Assembly: GCF_001399685.1 (NCBI RefSeq) | Contig: NZ_JTHN01000006.1 | Location: 1-64,000 of the forward strand | Length of the DNA: 64,000 nucleotides | DNA from: Paenibacillus sp. A3 | GTDB taxonomy: Bacteria > Bacillota > Bacilli > Paenibacillales > NBRC-103111 | Direction: 5' to 3' | In this document: piece by piece, positions 1-15,000 of the stretch | Layout: every line of letters starts with the position of its first letter | Position numbering within the stretch: position 1 is the first letter of the stretch | The notes under the pieces: generated by a model | Seen by the model: only the letters and a program-made list of their open reading frames with translations | Databases searched by the model: none | What the model was told of the DNA's origin: nothing | Position numbers and translations under genes: made by a program

Positions 1-3000
1 ATTTTGTTCGAGGATCGTGCCTCCGGTTATGAACAAGCGGTAAGCGGGCAAGCCATCCGGCTTCCGCAAAAAACGGATTCCTTCCAGCTCTGGGCGCAGC
101 AACTCTCGATTTATGCGAACAGTCCGGCGATGGAAAGCGAGCGGGCGTACTGGCAGCAGCTCCGGCAGGCGGACGCAGCGCCGCTGCCGAAGGATGACGC
201 ACTGGAGCAAGCTTTGGTTCGGGATAGTAAAACTATAACGATCCAGTGGACCCCGGAGGAAACGGAACAGCTGTTGAAACAGGCGCATCGGGCGTATAAC
301 ACGGAGATGAACGATCTGCTGCTGACCGCCTTGGGGATGGCGATTCACACGTGGACCGGAATCGGGCACGTGCTGGTCAATCTGGAAGGACACGGCCGGG
401 AGCCGATTATTCCCGACATCGACATCACCCGTACCGTAGGTTGGTTTACGAGCCAATATCCGATCGTCTTGGACATGGGGGCGGACCGGGACGTATCGCG
501 CCGAATCAAGCGGGTGAAGGAAGGTCTGCGCCAAATTCCGCATAAAGGAATCGGCTATGGCATTCTGAACTATTTGTCTGCACCGGAAGAGGAAGGCTCC
601 TTGGAAGTAAGGCCGGACATCAGCTTCAACTATCTGGGCCAATTCGACCAAGACCTGCAAGCGAATGCGCTGCAAATCTCGCCTTATTCGACCGGTACGG
701 CGGCAAGCGAAAGCGCGGAGCGGCATTATGCGCTGGATATCAACGGGATGATCTCCGGAGGAGCGCTGACGCTGACCATCGGCTATAACGGCAAGGAGTA
801 TCGCCAAGAAACGATCGAGCGATTCTCCGGACTATTCCGGGCAAGCCTTCAAAAGATCATTCAGCATTGCGTAACGAAGGAACGGGCGGAACTGACCCCG
901 AGCGACGTTCTGCTGAAGGGGCTGACCGTTGAAGAACTGGATGAGCTAGTGGAACAGACGGGACACCTTGGCGAAATCGAGAATGTATACAAGCTGACGC
1001 CGATGCAGAAAGGCATGCTGTTCCACAGCCTCCTGGAGCCCGATTCGGGATCGTACTTCGAACAAGCGACGTTCGATCTGCGGGGAACCTTTGATGTGGA
1101 AGCTTTCGCTAAAAGTTTAGACGCCTTGGTGCAAAGACACGCCGCCTTGCGGACAAACTTTTACAGCGGTTGGAAGGACCTGCCGGTGCAGATCGTCTAT
1201 CGCGACAAAAAGAGCGGATTTGTCTATGAGGATTTGCGCGGAATGGACGAGGCGCAGCGGGAGGCGTATATTGAGGCGTACGCCGCCGAGGATAAAGCCA
1301 GAGGATTCGATCTGGCCCGGGATGCGCTGCTGCGCGTGTCGATCCTGCGCACGGGGGAAGAAGCTTACCGGCTGCTGTGGAGTTTCCACCATATTATTAT
1401 GGACGGCTGGTGCATCCCTCTCATTACCCGGGAAGTATTCGAGCACTATGCGGCCGTCATGCAGCAAAAACAACCAGAGCTTGCCTTGGCTTTGCCGTAC
1501 AGCCAGTACATCGAATGGCTCGATCGGCAAAATGACGATGAAGCCTCCCGGTATTGGCGCGAGTATCTGGAAGACTATGAACAGCATACGACGCTGCCGT
1601 TAGCCAACACTTCCGGCAAGGCGAAAGGCCATGTTTCGGAGCAGTTCGTTTATGATCTCGACAAAGGCCTGACCCAGCGTATAGAACGCATGGCGAAGCA
1701 GCATCAAGTGACGGTCAGCACGTTGATGCAAGCGGTATGGGGGATTGTGCTTCAGAAATACAACGGTCAGCGGGACGTCGTCTTCGGAAGCGTCGTATCG
1801 GGAAGGCCGACGGAAATACCGGGCATCGAAAGCATGATCGGGCTCTTCATTAATACGATCCCGGTACGTGTCCGGACGGAAGAGCATGCAACTTTCGCGG
1901 AAGCGGTCAAAAAGCATCAGGAGCGGTATTTGGCTTCGCATGCGTACGATACGTATCCGCTCTACGAGATTCAAGCGCAAACGGGGCAAAAGCAAAATTT
2001 GATCACGCATATTATGGTGTTCGAAAACTATCCTGTCGAACAGCAGATACAGCAGTTGGGAAGCGGCGAGCAAGCTGCGTTTGAGATTACGGACGCCGAA
2101 TTGTTTGAGCAGACGAACTATGATTTTAACCTGATTGTCATGCCGGGCGAATCGTTCAAGATTGTTTTCCGTTACAATGCGCTCGTTTATGATCGGGCAA
2201 GCATCGAACGGATTCAGGGACATTTGGTTCATATGCTGGAACAAATCGCGAACAACCCGCAAGTGCGATTAAGCGAGCTGGAGCTGATCACGCCGCAAGA
2301 AAAAGCGCAGATGCGGCAAGTATGGGACGATACAACGACCCGTTATCCGAAGGACAAGACGCTTCAGCAACTGTTCGAGGAGCAGGTGGAGCGTACGCCG
2401 GATGCCGTGGCGGTGATATTCGGGGACGAACAGCTGACGTATGGCGAGCTGAACGAACGGGCCAACGGGTTGGCACGCACGCTGCGGACCGAAGGCGTAG
2501 AGCCGGATCAGCCTGTCGGCCTTATGGTGGAGCGTTCCTTGGAGATGATTGTCGGGATCTTCGGCATCTTGAAAGCTGGAGGAGCTTATGTGCCGATCGA
2601 TCCGGAATATCCGGAGGAGCGCATCCGTTATATGCTGGAGGATTCGGGCGCGAAGCTGCTGCTGACCCAGCCGCAAGTGCAGAAGAAGGTACAATTTACC
2701 GGGCTTGTACTGGATTTAACGGACCGGCAGATGTATCAGGGAGGCAAAGACAACCTTACGCCGGTTCATGGCTCCGAGGCGCTGGCATGCATCATCTACA
2801 CTTCCGGTTCTACAGGCAAGCCGAAAGGCAACTTGACGATGCATTACAACATCAGCCGCGTGGTCAAGGAAACGAACTACATCGGGTTCGCGGCAAAAGA
2901 CCGGATTCTGCAGTTATCCAGCTTCTCGTTCGACGGTTCAACGTTCGACATTTACGGAGCGCTGCTGAACGGAGCTTCCCTTGTGCTGATCACTCGCGAT

Positions 3001-6000
3001 GAGGTGATGGACGCTCGGGAGCTGTCGCGTGTGCTGCGCACGCAGCGGATCACGAAATGTTTCATGACGACCGCCCTTTTCAATACGCTGGTGGACATCG
3101 ACGTCGATTGCTTCGAAACGCTGGAAGCCTTGCTGTTCGGCGGGGAGAAGGTATCGGCAGGCCATGTGCGAAAAGCGTTTGCGCGTCTTGGCCCCGGCCG
3201 GTTGATCCATGTCTACGGACCGACGGAAAGCACCGTATTTGCTACCTACCACCGAGTCGACGATATGGACGAGAAGGCGGATACCGTGCCCATCGGCAAG
3301 CCGATCAGCAATACGTCCGTTTATGTCTTGGATCGCGATCAACGTCTGCTGCCGGCAGGTATTCCCGGAGAATTGTATATTGCCGGGGATGGCTTGGCCC
3401 GAGGCTATTTGAACTATCCGGAGCTGACGGACGAGAGATTCATTTATTCCCCGTTGGCGCCGGGCGGCAGGATGTACCGGACCGGGGATCTGGTAAAATG
3501 GCTGGAGGATGGAAGCATCGAATATATCAGCCGGATCGACGCCCAAGTGAAGATTCGCGGCTATCGGATCGAGCTTGGCGAGGTGGAGGCGCATCTCCTG
3601 AAAACGGAGGCGGTGCAGGAAGCCGTTGCGATCGCACATGAAGACGAGACCGGGCATAAGCGATTGGGCGCGTACTTCGTGGCGGACCGAACCCTGACGG
3701 CGGGTGAGCTCAGAGCCGCGCTCTCTCAAGAGCTGCCGGAGTATATGATCCCGTCCTACTTTGTACAGCTCGAGCGGATGCCGCTGACGAAGAATGGCAA
3801 AGTCGACCGTAAGGCGCTGCCTGCGCCGGAGGCGGACTTGCACGCAGGTACGGAACTCGCGGCTCCAAGAACGCCGGCGGAAGCGCAGCTCGCGCAAATC
3901 TGGCAGGAGGTGTTGGGGCTACCGCAAGTTGGGGTGAAAGACAACTTCTTCGACATCGGAGGCCATTCTTTACGGGCGACATTGCTGGTATCCCGGATTC
4001 AAAAAGAGATGAGCGGGGAGATCTCCCTGCGGGAAGCGTTCCAATATCCGACGATTGAGGAAATGGCGCAATTGCTAGAAGAGCGGGAGAACATGGCTTA
4101 CGCCTCCATCCCGGTCATCGAGGAGCGGCCGTATTATCCGGTTTCTTCAGCCCAGAAGCGGCTGTACATTTTGAGCCAACTGGAGGGCGGGGAAGTCGGC
4201 TACAACATGCCGGGCGTCATGACGGTCGAAGGGGCGCTGGACCGGGAGCGGCTGGAGGAAGCGTTCCGGCAGTTGATCCGGCGTCACGAAACGCTGCGTA
4301 CTGGTTTCGAGACGGTGAACGGCGAGCCGGTGCAGCGGGTGCACCCGGAGGTAGCGTTTGCGGTAGATTATGCCCAGACGGGAGAAGAGGAAGCCGAAGA
4401 GCGCATCCGCAGCTTCGTGCGGGCGTTTGATCTGGCGAAGCCGCCGCTGCTGCGCGTGGGATTGATCGGGCTGGAGAAAGACCGCCATCTGCTGCTGTTT
4501 GACATGCATCATATTATTTCCGACGGCGTGTCCATGAGCATTCTTGTCGAGGAGTTTATCCGGCTATACGAGGGAGCGGAGCTGCCGCCGCTGCGAATTC
4601 AGTACAAGGATTACGCGGCATGGCAGCAAGCGGAAGCTCAAAGCGAACGGATGAGCAAGCAGGAAGAGTATTGGCTCGATGTCTTTCGCGGGGAGCTTCC
4701 GGTGCTCGGTCTGCCGACCGATGAGTTAAGACCGGCGGTGCGCAGCTTTGAAGGGGACCGGATGGAGTTTTCCCTCGGCCAACATCGAAGCGACGCGCTG
4801 AAGCAGCTTGCGGCGCAAACGGGATCTACCTTGTACATGGTATTATTGGCAGCTTATACAACCTTGCTGCATAAATATACAGGTCAAGAAGACGTTACGG
4901 TCGGCTCTCCGATTGCGGGCAGGCGGCATGCCGACTTGGGAAGCCTGATCGGGATGTTCGTCAATACACTGGCGATACGCAATTACCCGGCAGGAGAGAA
5001 GACGTTCCAAGACTACGTGCAGGAAGTGAAGGAAACGGCGTTAAAAGCGTATGAACATCAAGACTATCCGTTCGAAATGCTGATCGATAAGCTGAATCTG
5101 AAGCGCGACTTGAGCCGCAACCCGTTGTTCGACACGATGCTTGTGCTGCAGAATATGGAGCAAGGGGCGCAAGAAATCGAAGGTTTGCAGTTTAAACCGT
5201 ACGAACATCGGCATCCGGTGGCGAAGTTCGACTTGATGCTGACAGTGTCGGAGGAAGCGGGCGAACTCGTATGCAGCCTCGAATATGCGAGTGTGCTGTA
5301 TAAGCAAGAATCCGTAGACCGGATGGCGAAGCATTTCATGCAGGTGATCGATATCGTCACGGAGGAGCCGCAGACCCTGCTGTCGTCCATCGAGATCATC
5401 ACGCCGCAGGAGAAAACGCAAATTTTGGAGCTATGGGGCGAGTGCAAGGCGGATTACCCCCGGGATAAAACGATTCATCGGTTGTTCGAGGAACAGGCGG
5501 AGCGAACGCCGGATCTGGTGGCCGTCGTATCCGAGCGAAGCGAGCTCACGTACCGGGAGCTGAACGAACGGGCGAACCAGCTGGCGAGAACGTTAAGCGC
5601 CGAAGGGGTGAAATCCGATCAACTGGTAGGCATTATGGCCGACCGTTCCCTCGAAATGATCGTGGGGATGCTCGCCATTCTGAAAGCCGGCGGCGCGTAT
5701 GTGCCGGTGGACCCGGAATATCCGGAAGAACGGATTCGCTATGTACTGGAAGACTCGGGTGCCGGGATGCTGCTGACTCAGACCCATTTGATGGAACGGG
5801 CGTTCTTTGACGGAAAGGTCGTGGACTTGCATAACTCCGCCGCGTACCATGAGGACGCATCAAACCTGGGCACAGCGGTCGGACCGAACCATCTGGCTTA
5901 TGTGATCTATACGTCGGGAACGACAGGCAAGCCGAAAGGCACGTTGATCGAGCATAAAAACGTAGTCCGCCTCTTGTTTAACGACCGGAACCTGTTTGAT

Positions 6001-9000
6001 TTCGGGCCTGCGGACACGTGGACGTTATTTCATTCGTTCTGCTTCGATTTCTCGGTATGGGAAATGTACGGAGCATTGCTCTACGGAGGCAAATTGGTCG
6101 TTGTGCCTTCCTTGACCGCGAAAAATCCGCAGCAATTCCTGCAATTGCTGAAAGCGCAGCAGGTTACCATTTTGAACCAGACGCCGACGTATTTCTATCA
6201 GCTGCTGCAGGAAGAGCTGAGCCATGACGGCAAGGAACTGAAGCTGAGACAGATCATCTTCGGCGGGGAGGCGCTAAGCCCGGCTTTATTGAAAGAATGG
6301 AGAACGAAGTACCCGCATGTCCAACTGATCAACATGTATGGAATCACCGAAACGACCGTGCATGCCACGTATAAAGAAATTACGGAAACGGAAATCGAAG
6401 AGGGTACAAGCAACATCGGGACAGCGATTCCGACGTTGAGCCTCTATATTTTGGACGAGCAGCGTCATCCGCAGCCGATTGGGATTGCCGGGGAGCTGTA
6501 CGTGGCCGGAGACGGGCTGGCGCGCGGCTACTTGAATCGCCCGGATTTAACCGCGGAGCGATTCGTGGATAACCCGTTCGTGACCGGGGATCGGATGTAT
6601 AAGAGCGGAGACTTGGCCCGCTGGCTGCCGGACGGCACGATGGAATATTTGGGCCGCATCGACCATCAGGTCAAAATTCGCGGGTACCGGATTGAGCTGG
6701 GAGAGGTGGAAGCCAAGCTCTTAAATGTGGCGTCCGTACAAGAGGTGATCGTGCTTGCGCGCGAAGACGTTAGCGGGCAAAAATATTTGTGCGCCTACTT
6801 CGTAGCGGATACGGAGCTGACGGTAAGCGGGCTGCGGGGAGCGCTGGCGCAAGAGCTGCCAGGCTACATGATCCCGTCCTACTTCGTGCAGCTGGAGCGG
6901 ATGCCGCGTACGCCGAACGGGAAGCTGGACCGCAAAGCGCTGCCGGCCCCGGAAGGAAGCGTGCAGACGGGAGCGGAGTATGCCGCGCCGCGGACGGCCG
7001 TGGAACAAACTCTGGCTTCGGTTTGGGAAGGCGTTCTGGGCGCCACGCGGGTCGGGATTCGCGACAACTTCTTCGATCTTGGCGGCGACTCGATCAAATC
7101 GATCCAGGTCTCTTCGAGGCTGTTCCAGGCGGGCTACAAGCTGGAAATGAAAGATTTGTTCAAGTATCCGACGATCGCCGAGCTAAGCCCGCATATCCAA
7201 GCGGTCAGCCGAATCGCCGAGCAAGGGGAAGTGACCGGAGCGACCAAGCTGACGCCGATCCAACATTGGTTCTTCGAGCGCCAGACAGCGGCTCCGCATC
7301 ATTATAACCATGCCGTCATGCTGTACCGGGAGGATGGCTTTGAGGAAGAGGCGCTTCGCGCGTTGATGACCAGGTTGGCCGAACATCACGACGCGTTGCG
7401 TCTGGTCTTCCGCCGGACGGACCATGGCATCGAAGCATGGAACCGCGGAGTGGACGAAGGCGAGCTTTTCACCATGGATATTTTCGATTTCAAGAACGAA
7501 GAGGACTGTGCCGCGGCGCTTGAAACCAAGGCGAACGAAATCCAAAGCGGCATCGACCTGAGCGAAGGGCCGCTGATGAAGCTGGGATTGTTCCGCTGCG
7601 CCGACGGGGATCATCTGCTGATCGTCATTCACCATTTGGCAGTTGACGGGGTATCGTGGCGCATTTTGTTCGAGGATTTTGCAGCCGGGTACGAGCAAGC
7701 CGCAAGAGGACAAGCCATTCAGCTTCCGCAAAAAACGGACTCGTTCCAGCTCTGGGCGGAGCGGCTGTCGCTTTATGCGGAAAGTGCGGCCATGGAACGC
7801 GAACGCGCCTACTGGCAGGAGATTGCAGCGGTTGATGCGGTTACGCTGCCGAAGGACCAAGCGCAGGACAGCTCGCTGCTCAGGGATGTCGAATCCGTCA
7901 CGGTCCAATGGAGCGAACAGGAAACGGAGCAACTGCTCAAGCAAGCGCACCGTGCGTATAACACGGAAATGAACGACCTGTTGTTAACTGCTTTAGGGAT
8001 GGCGATTCACGAGTGGTCCGGTATCGAGAAAGTTCTGGTGAACCTGGAAGGACACGGCCGGGAGCCGATCGTTCCGGACATCGACATCACCCGCACCGTG
8101 GGATGGTTTACAAGCCAATATCCGATCGTGCTGGAGATGGGAGCGGATCGGGAGATCGCGCGCCGGATCAAGCGGGTGAAGGAAGGGCTGCGCCAAATTC
8201 CGCATAAGGGGATCGGCTACGGCATCCTGAACTATTTGTCGGCTTCTTCCGAGGGCGTCCAATGGAACATCGAGCCGGAAATCAGCTTTAATTACCTCGG
8301 CCAGTTCGATCAGGACCTGCAAAGCAATGCGCTGCAGCTCTCACCGTATTCGATCGGCGAAGCGCTAAGCGGACAGACGGTGCAGAACTATGCGCTGGAT
8401 ATCAACGGCATGATTTCCGAAGGCGCGCTGGCGCTGACGATTAGCTACAACTGCAAGGAATACCGCCAAGAAACGATCGAGCGCTTGGCCGGTATCATCC
8501 AGGCTAGCCTGCAGAAAGTCATCATGCACTGCATCACGAAGGAACGGTCGGAATTGACGCCTAGCGACGTCTTGCTGAAGGGACTCACGATGGAGCAGTT
8601 GGAGCAGCTGGTAGAGCAAACCCGGCACGTGGGCGAGATTGAGGATGTGTACAAGCTCACGCCGATGCAGAAGGGAATGCTGTTCCACAGCTTGATGGAG
8701 CCGGGCTCGGTATCGTATTTCGAGCAAGCGGAGTTTGGACTGCGGGGCAGCCTGGATACGGAAGCGTTCGCGCACAGCTTCGATGCCTTGGCGCAAAGAC
8801 ATGCCATCCTGCGGACGAACTTTTACAGCGGTTGGGGAGATTTGCCGGTACAAGTGGTCTTCCGCTCGAAGAGCATCGAATTTGCGTATAAAGATCTGCG
8901 CCAAATGAATGACGCCGAGCGGCAGGCTTACCTCGAAACGTACGCTGCCGAAGACAAGGCGAGAGGCTTCGATCTTGCCCGGGATGCGCTGATGCGCGTA

Positions 9001-12000
9001 ACGGTTCTGCATACGGGAGAAGAGAGCTACCGGGTGCTGTGGAGCTTCCACCATATCATTATGGACGGCTGGTGCATTCCGCTCATTACCGGGGAACTGT
9101 TCGAGCACTATTCCGCCATCCGCCGGAAACGTCAGCCGGAGCTTGTCGAGGCTCAGCCGTACAGCCGGTACATCGAATGGTTGGAGCGGCAAGACGATGC
9201 TGAAGCTTCCGATTACTGGAGCCGCTATTTGGAAGGCTATGAACACCAAACGATCGTGCCGGAAGGGAAACCTCAAGGCAAGGCGGAAGCCTATGTATTG
9301 GAAGAGCTCGTTTGCGATTGGGGCCAGGACTTGACCCGGCGAATCGACCTCGTGGCGAAACGTCATCAGGTTACGGTCAACACGCTGCTGCAGACGGCAT
9401 GGGGAATTGCCCTGCAATGCTATAACGGCCATCGGGATGTCGTTTTCGGAGGCGTCGTATCCGGAAGACCGGCCGAAATACCGGGCATTGAAAGCATGAT
9501 CGGTTTGTTTATTAACACGATCCCGGTACGGGTCCAAGCGGAGGAAGGCGAGACCTTCATGGAAGTGATGGTACGAACCCAGAAGGATTCCTTGGCCTCG
9601 CATGCGTACGATACGTATCCGCTCTATGAGATTCAGGGGAAAACCGAACAGAAGCAGGATTTGATCAGCCATATCATGGTATTTGAAAACTATCCTGTCG
9701 AGCAGCAGGTGGAGCAGACGGGAAGCGGCGAGGGCGAAGCGATTGAGCTTACGGATTTCGCCATGTTCGAGCAAACCAACTATGATTTCAACCTGATTGT
9801 TATTCCGGGCGATGCGCTCCGCGTAAGCTTCCGTTACAATGCTTGCGTCTACGAGCGGACCAGCGTCGAACGAATCCGCGGACATCTCATGCGAATCATT
9901 GAACAGGTTGCGGACAATCCGAACATTCGTGTGGATGAGCTGGAGCTGGTAACGCCACAAGAGAAAGCGCAATTGCTCGATTGGGCCGGCCACAAGGTCG
10001 AGTACCCGCGGGAGAAGGCGATTCATCAGTTGTTCGAGGAACAGGTGAAACGGACGCCGGAACGTATCGCGGCGATTTACGAAGAAAGCCGACTCACGTA
10101 CAAGGAATTGAACGAACAGGCGAACCGGCTTGCGCGCACGCTGCGCGCCGAAGGTGTTCAGTCGGAACAACTGGTCGGCCTTATGGTCGAACGTTCCTTG
10201 GAAATGATCGTCGGGATTCTCGGGATTATAAAAGCGGGTGGTGCGTATGTGCCGATCGATCCGGAATATCCGGAGGAGCGCATCGGGTACATTTTGGAGG
10301 ATTCGGGCGCGAAGCTGCTGCTCACGCAAAGCCATTTACGGGAACGCGTTTCCTTCGCCGGCAAGCTTGTCGATCTGAACGATCCGCAAGCGTATGCCCA
10401 AGACGGTTCGAATCCGGGATGGCCCGTGCAGCCGGAGGAACTGGTTTATCTCATCTACACCTCGGGCACGACGGGGCTGCCGAAAGGAACCATGATCACG
10501 CAGCAAGGCCTGGTCAACTATATTTGGTGGGCCAAGGACGTATATGTCGCCGGCGAAAAGCTCGACTTCCCGTTGTACTCGTCGATTTCCTTCGATTTGA
10601 CGGTAACGTCGGTGTTCACTCCGTTAATTACGGGGAACACGATCCGCATCTACGACGGAGAGGACAAGGCGATGCTCATTCAGCGTATCGTCGAAGAAAA
10701 TCAAGTGGACATCGTTAAGCTGACGCCGACGCATCTCAGCCTGATCAAAGAGATGAAGCTGCCAAGCGGATCAAGAATCCGGAAATTCATTGTTGGCGGC
10801 GAAAATCTCAGCACGAATCTGGCGAAAAGCATCATGGAGCAGTTTAACGGGCAAGTGCAAATTTTCAACGAATACGGTCCGACCGAAACGGTCGTCGGCT
10901 GCATGATTTACTTGTACGATCCCGTGCGGGACACGCGCGAATCGGTGCCGATTGGTGTGCCTGCGGCCAATGTGAGCATTTATTTGCTTGACGAGCAGCG
11001 GAACCCTGTGCCGCCGGGCGTGCCGGGCGAAATGTACATTGCCGGGGACGGCGTGGCCCGAGGCTACTTGAACCGTCCTGAGCTGACGGCCGAAAAATTC
11101 GTGGACAATCCGTTCGAACCCGGAGAGCGGATGTACCGGACCGGGGATTTGGCCCGCTGGCTGCCGGACGGCAATATCGAATACTTGGGCCGGATCGACC
11201 ATCAGGTCAAAATCCGCGGGTACCGGATTGAGCTTGGCGAGGTGGAAGCTCAGCTTCTGAACGTGGCATCCGTGAAGGAAGCCATCGTCATCGCGCGTGA
11301 GGACAGCAGCGGGCACAAGGTTTTGTGCGCGTACTTGACGGCCGACCGGCTGCTGACGCCTGGCGAGCTTCGCACGGCGCTGGCTGAAGAGCTGCCCGGC
11401 TATATGGTCCCGTCGTATTTTGTCCAATTGGAACAAATGCCGCTGACGCCGAACGGGAAGCTTGATCGCAAAGCGCTGCCTGCCCCGGAAGAAAGCATGA
11501 CGGGGGCGGAATACGCGGCGCCGCAGACCGCGATAGAACGGACGCTGGCTTCCGTGTGGGAAAGCGTATTGGGTCATCCGCGGATCGGCGTGCGGAACAA
11601 TTTCTTCGACCTTGGAGGCGACTCGATCAAAGCGATTCAGGTTTCGTCGAGACTGCTTCAAACGGGACATAAGCTGAAAATGAAGGATTTGTTCAAGTAT
11701 CCGACCATCGCCGAGCTAAGCCCGCATATCGAAACGGCCAGCCGGATCGCGGAACAAGGAGAAGTGGCCGGGCCGACAAAACTGACGCCGATTCAACACT
11801 GGTTCTTCGAGCAGCGGCTTGCCGATCCGCATCATTTCAATCAGGCGGTCATGCTGTACCGTGAGGAGGGCTTCGACGAAACGGCACTTCGTCAGGCGAT
11901 CCGCGCCATCGCCGAGCATCATGACGCGCTGCGCCTTGTTTTTCGCCAGACGGAACATGGCATCGAAGCATGGAACCGCCGGGTAGACGAAGGCGAGCTC

Positions 12001-15000
12001 TACAGCTTGGATATCTTCGATTTCAAAGGGGACGCGGATTGCGCTGCCGCGGTGGAAGCGAAAGCGTCGGAAATCCAAAGCGGCATCAGCTTGAGCGACG
12101 GGCCGCTGATGAAACTGGGATTGTTCCGCTGCGCGGATGGCGACCATCTGCTGATTGCCATTCATCACTTGGCGGTTGACGGGGTATCGTGGCGGATCTT
12201 ATTCGAGGATCTCGCTGCCGGCTACGAACAAGCGGCGAGCGGGCAAACGATCCGGCTTCCGCAAAAAACGGATTCCTTCCAGCTCTGGGCACAGCAGCTG
12301 TCGCTTTACGCGAATAGTTCTGCGGCTGAACGCGAACGGAGTTATTGGCAGCAGATTGAAGAGGTTGGTCCGAGTCCGCTGCCGAAGGACTACGTTCAGG
12401 CGAACGCTTTGATCCGGGACAGCCAAGCCGTTACGGTCCAATGGACCGAGCGGGAAACGGAGCAGCTGCTGAAGCAAGCGCACCGCGCGTACAACACGGA
12501 AATGAACGACTTGCTGCTAACCGCGCTGGGCATGGCGGTTCACAAGTGGACCGGCATCGAGCAGGTTCTGGTCAATCTGGAAGGGCATGGACGGGAAGCG
12601 ATCCTTCCGGACATCGATATTACCCGCACCGTGGGATGGTTTACAAGCCAGTATCCGGTCGTATTGGAGATGGGAGCCGAACTGAACGTGTCGCGCCGAA
12701 TCAAGCGGGTGAAGGAAGGTCTGCGGCAAATTCCGCACAAAGGAATCGGCTACGGCATCTTGAACTATTTGTCCGCTTCGACGGAGGGCGTCCCGATTGA
12801 AACGAAGCCGGAAATCAGCTTCAACTATCTGGGGCAGTTCGATCAGGACCTGCACAGCAGCGGACTGCAAGTCTCACCTTATTCGACCGGCGCGGAGGTG
12901 GGCGAACGGACGCCTCAGTCGTATACGCTGGGGATCAACGGTATGATATCCGAAGGCAAGCTATCGCTGACGATCAGCTATAGCGGCAAAGAATACCGCA
13001 GCGAAACGATGGAGCGGTTCGGCGATCTCGTCCGCGCGAGTCTTCTAGAGGTCGTTCAGCATTGCGTGACGAAAGAGCATGCGGAGCTAACGCCTAGCGA
13101 CGTCTTGCTAAAGGAACTCACCGTCGAAAAACTGGAGCAGTTGGTAGAAGAAACCCGCCGCTTGGGCGACATTGAGAATGTGTACAAGCTGACGCCGATG
13201 CAGAAGGGGATGCTGTTCCACAGCCTGCTGGAGCCGGAGTCGGTAGCGTATTTTGAGCAAGCCAAGTTCTACCTGCGGGGAACCTTCCATTTGGAGGACT
13301 TTACGCGCAGTTGGGATGCGTTGGTGCAGCGCCATGCAATTTTGCGAACAAGCTTTTACACCGGGTGGAGCGAGCTGCCGGTTCAAGTCGTCCTGCGAAG
13401 CCGGAAGATCGACATAGCTTATGAAGATCTGCGTGCGACGAATGAGGCGCAGCGCGAGAAGCATATCGAGACTTATCTTGGTGCGGACAAGGTCAGAGGA
13501 TTCGATCTGACACAAGATGCGCTGCTGCGTATGACGGTTTTGCGTACAGGCGAAGAAGACTTCCTGCTCCTATGGAGCTTCCACCATATTATTATGGACG
13601 GTTGGAGCTTACCTCTCGTGATCCAGGAACTGTTCGAGCATTATTTTGCGATCCGGCAGCATAGGCAGCCAGATCTTGCCGCAGTCTTGCCGTACAGCCG
13701 ATATATGGAATGGCTGGAGCAACAAAATCATGAAGAAGCGGCCAACTATTGGACCGGGTACTTGGAGGGCTACGAAGAGCAGACGGTGCTGCCGCAGCGA
13801 AAAGCGGAGTCCCCTGAAAAAACGGAGGGTTATGTCTCCGAGAAGCTGCTCTACGATCTGGACCCGGGGTTGACTCAGCGTCTGGAGCTTGTGGCGAAAC
13901 AATATCAGGTGACGGTCAATACGTTAATGCAAGCGGCCTGGGGAATCGTGCTGCAAAGATACAACGGCAGCCGGGATGTGGTGTTCGGCAGCGTCGTATC
14001 GGGAAGACCGGCGGAAATCCCGGGAATCGAAAGCATGGTCGGCTTGTTTATTAACGCGGTCCCGGTACGGGTGCGTACAGAGGCTGGCGACACCTTTGCC
14101 AAAGTCATGAAAGAGCGCCAGGAGCAATACTTGGCATCTCACGCCTACGATACGTATCCGCTCTATGAGATTCAAGCGCAGAGCGAACAAAAGCATCATT
14201 TGATTTCGCATATCATGGTCTTTGAAAACTATCCGCTCGAGCGTCAGGTGGAACAGGTCGGAAGCGGCGAGCGGGCGCCGTTGGAAATTGTGGACCTCGA
14301 GATGTTCGAGCAGACGAACTACGATTTCAACCTGCTTGTCTTGCCGGGCGAAGACATGAAGCTATTCTATCGGTATAACGCTTCGGTCTACGAGCAGGCA
14401 AGCATAGAGCGGATTCACGGGCATTTGGTTCATCTCATGGAACAGGTTGCCGCCAATCCGAACATCCGCGTGGATGAGCTGGAGCTGATCACTCCGCAGG
14501 AAAAAGCGCAGATCCTGAACATCTGGAACGATACGGCAGTTGATTACCCGCGGGAGAAAACGATCTATCAAGTGTTCGAGGAGCAGGCGGCGCGAACGCC
14601 GGACCGAACGGCTCTCGTATTCGAGGATCGGCAGCTGACATATGCCGAGCTGAACGAGCGGGCCAACCGGCTGGCGCGGACTTTGCGGGCCGAAGGAGTG
14701 CAGCCGGATCAACTCGTGGGGATCATGGTCGAGCGTTCCCTGGACATGATCGTAGGCATCCTTGGCATCTGGAAAGCCGGCGGCGCGTACGTGCCGATCG
14801 ATCCGGAATTCCCGGAGGACCGCATCCGCTACATGCTGGAGGATTCGGGCGCGAAAATCTTGCTCACCCAGGGTCATCTGCCGGGACATCCGGCCTTTGG
14901 CGGGAAAGTGGTGAACCTGGACGATCCGCAAGCTTACGACAGGAACGGGTCGAATCCGGACCCCGCGGCGGGGCCGAATCATTTGGCGTATGTCATCTAT

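Noticed and set aside
8365-10335. 656-codon open frame on the minus strand inside the NRPS
   Set aside because: It is an antisense shadow of the NRPS coding bias (C-terminal E, C and start of A). Smaller ones occur at the same place in every module, with no binding sites or domain content.
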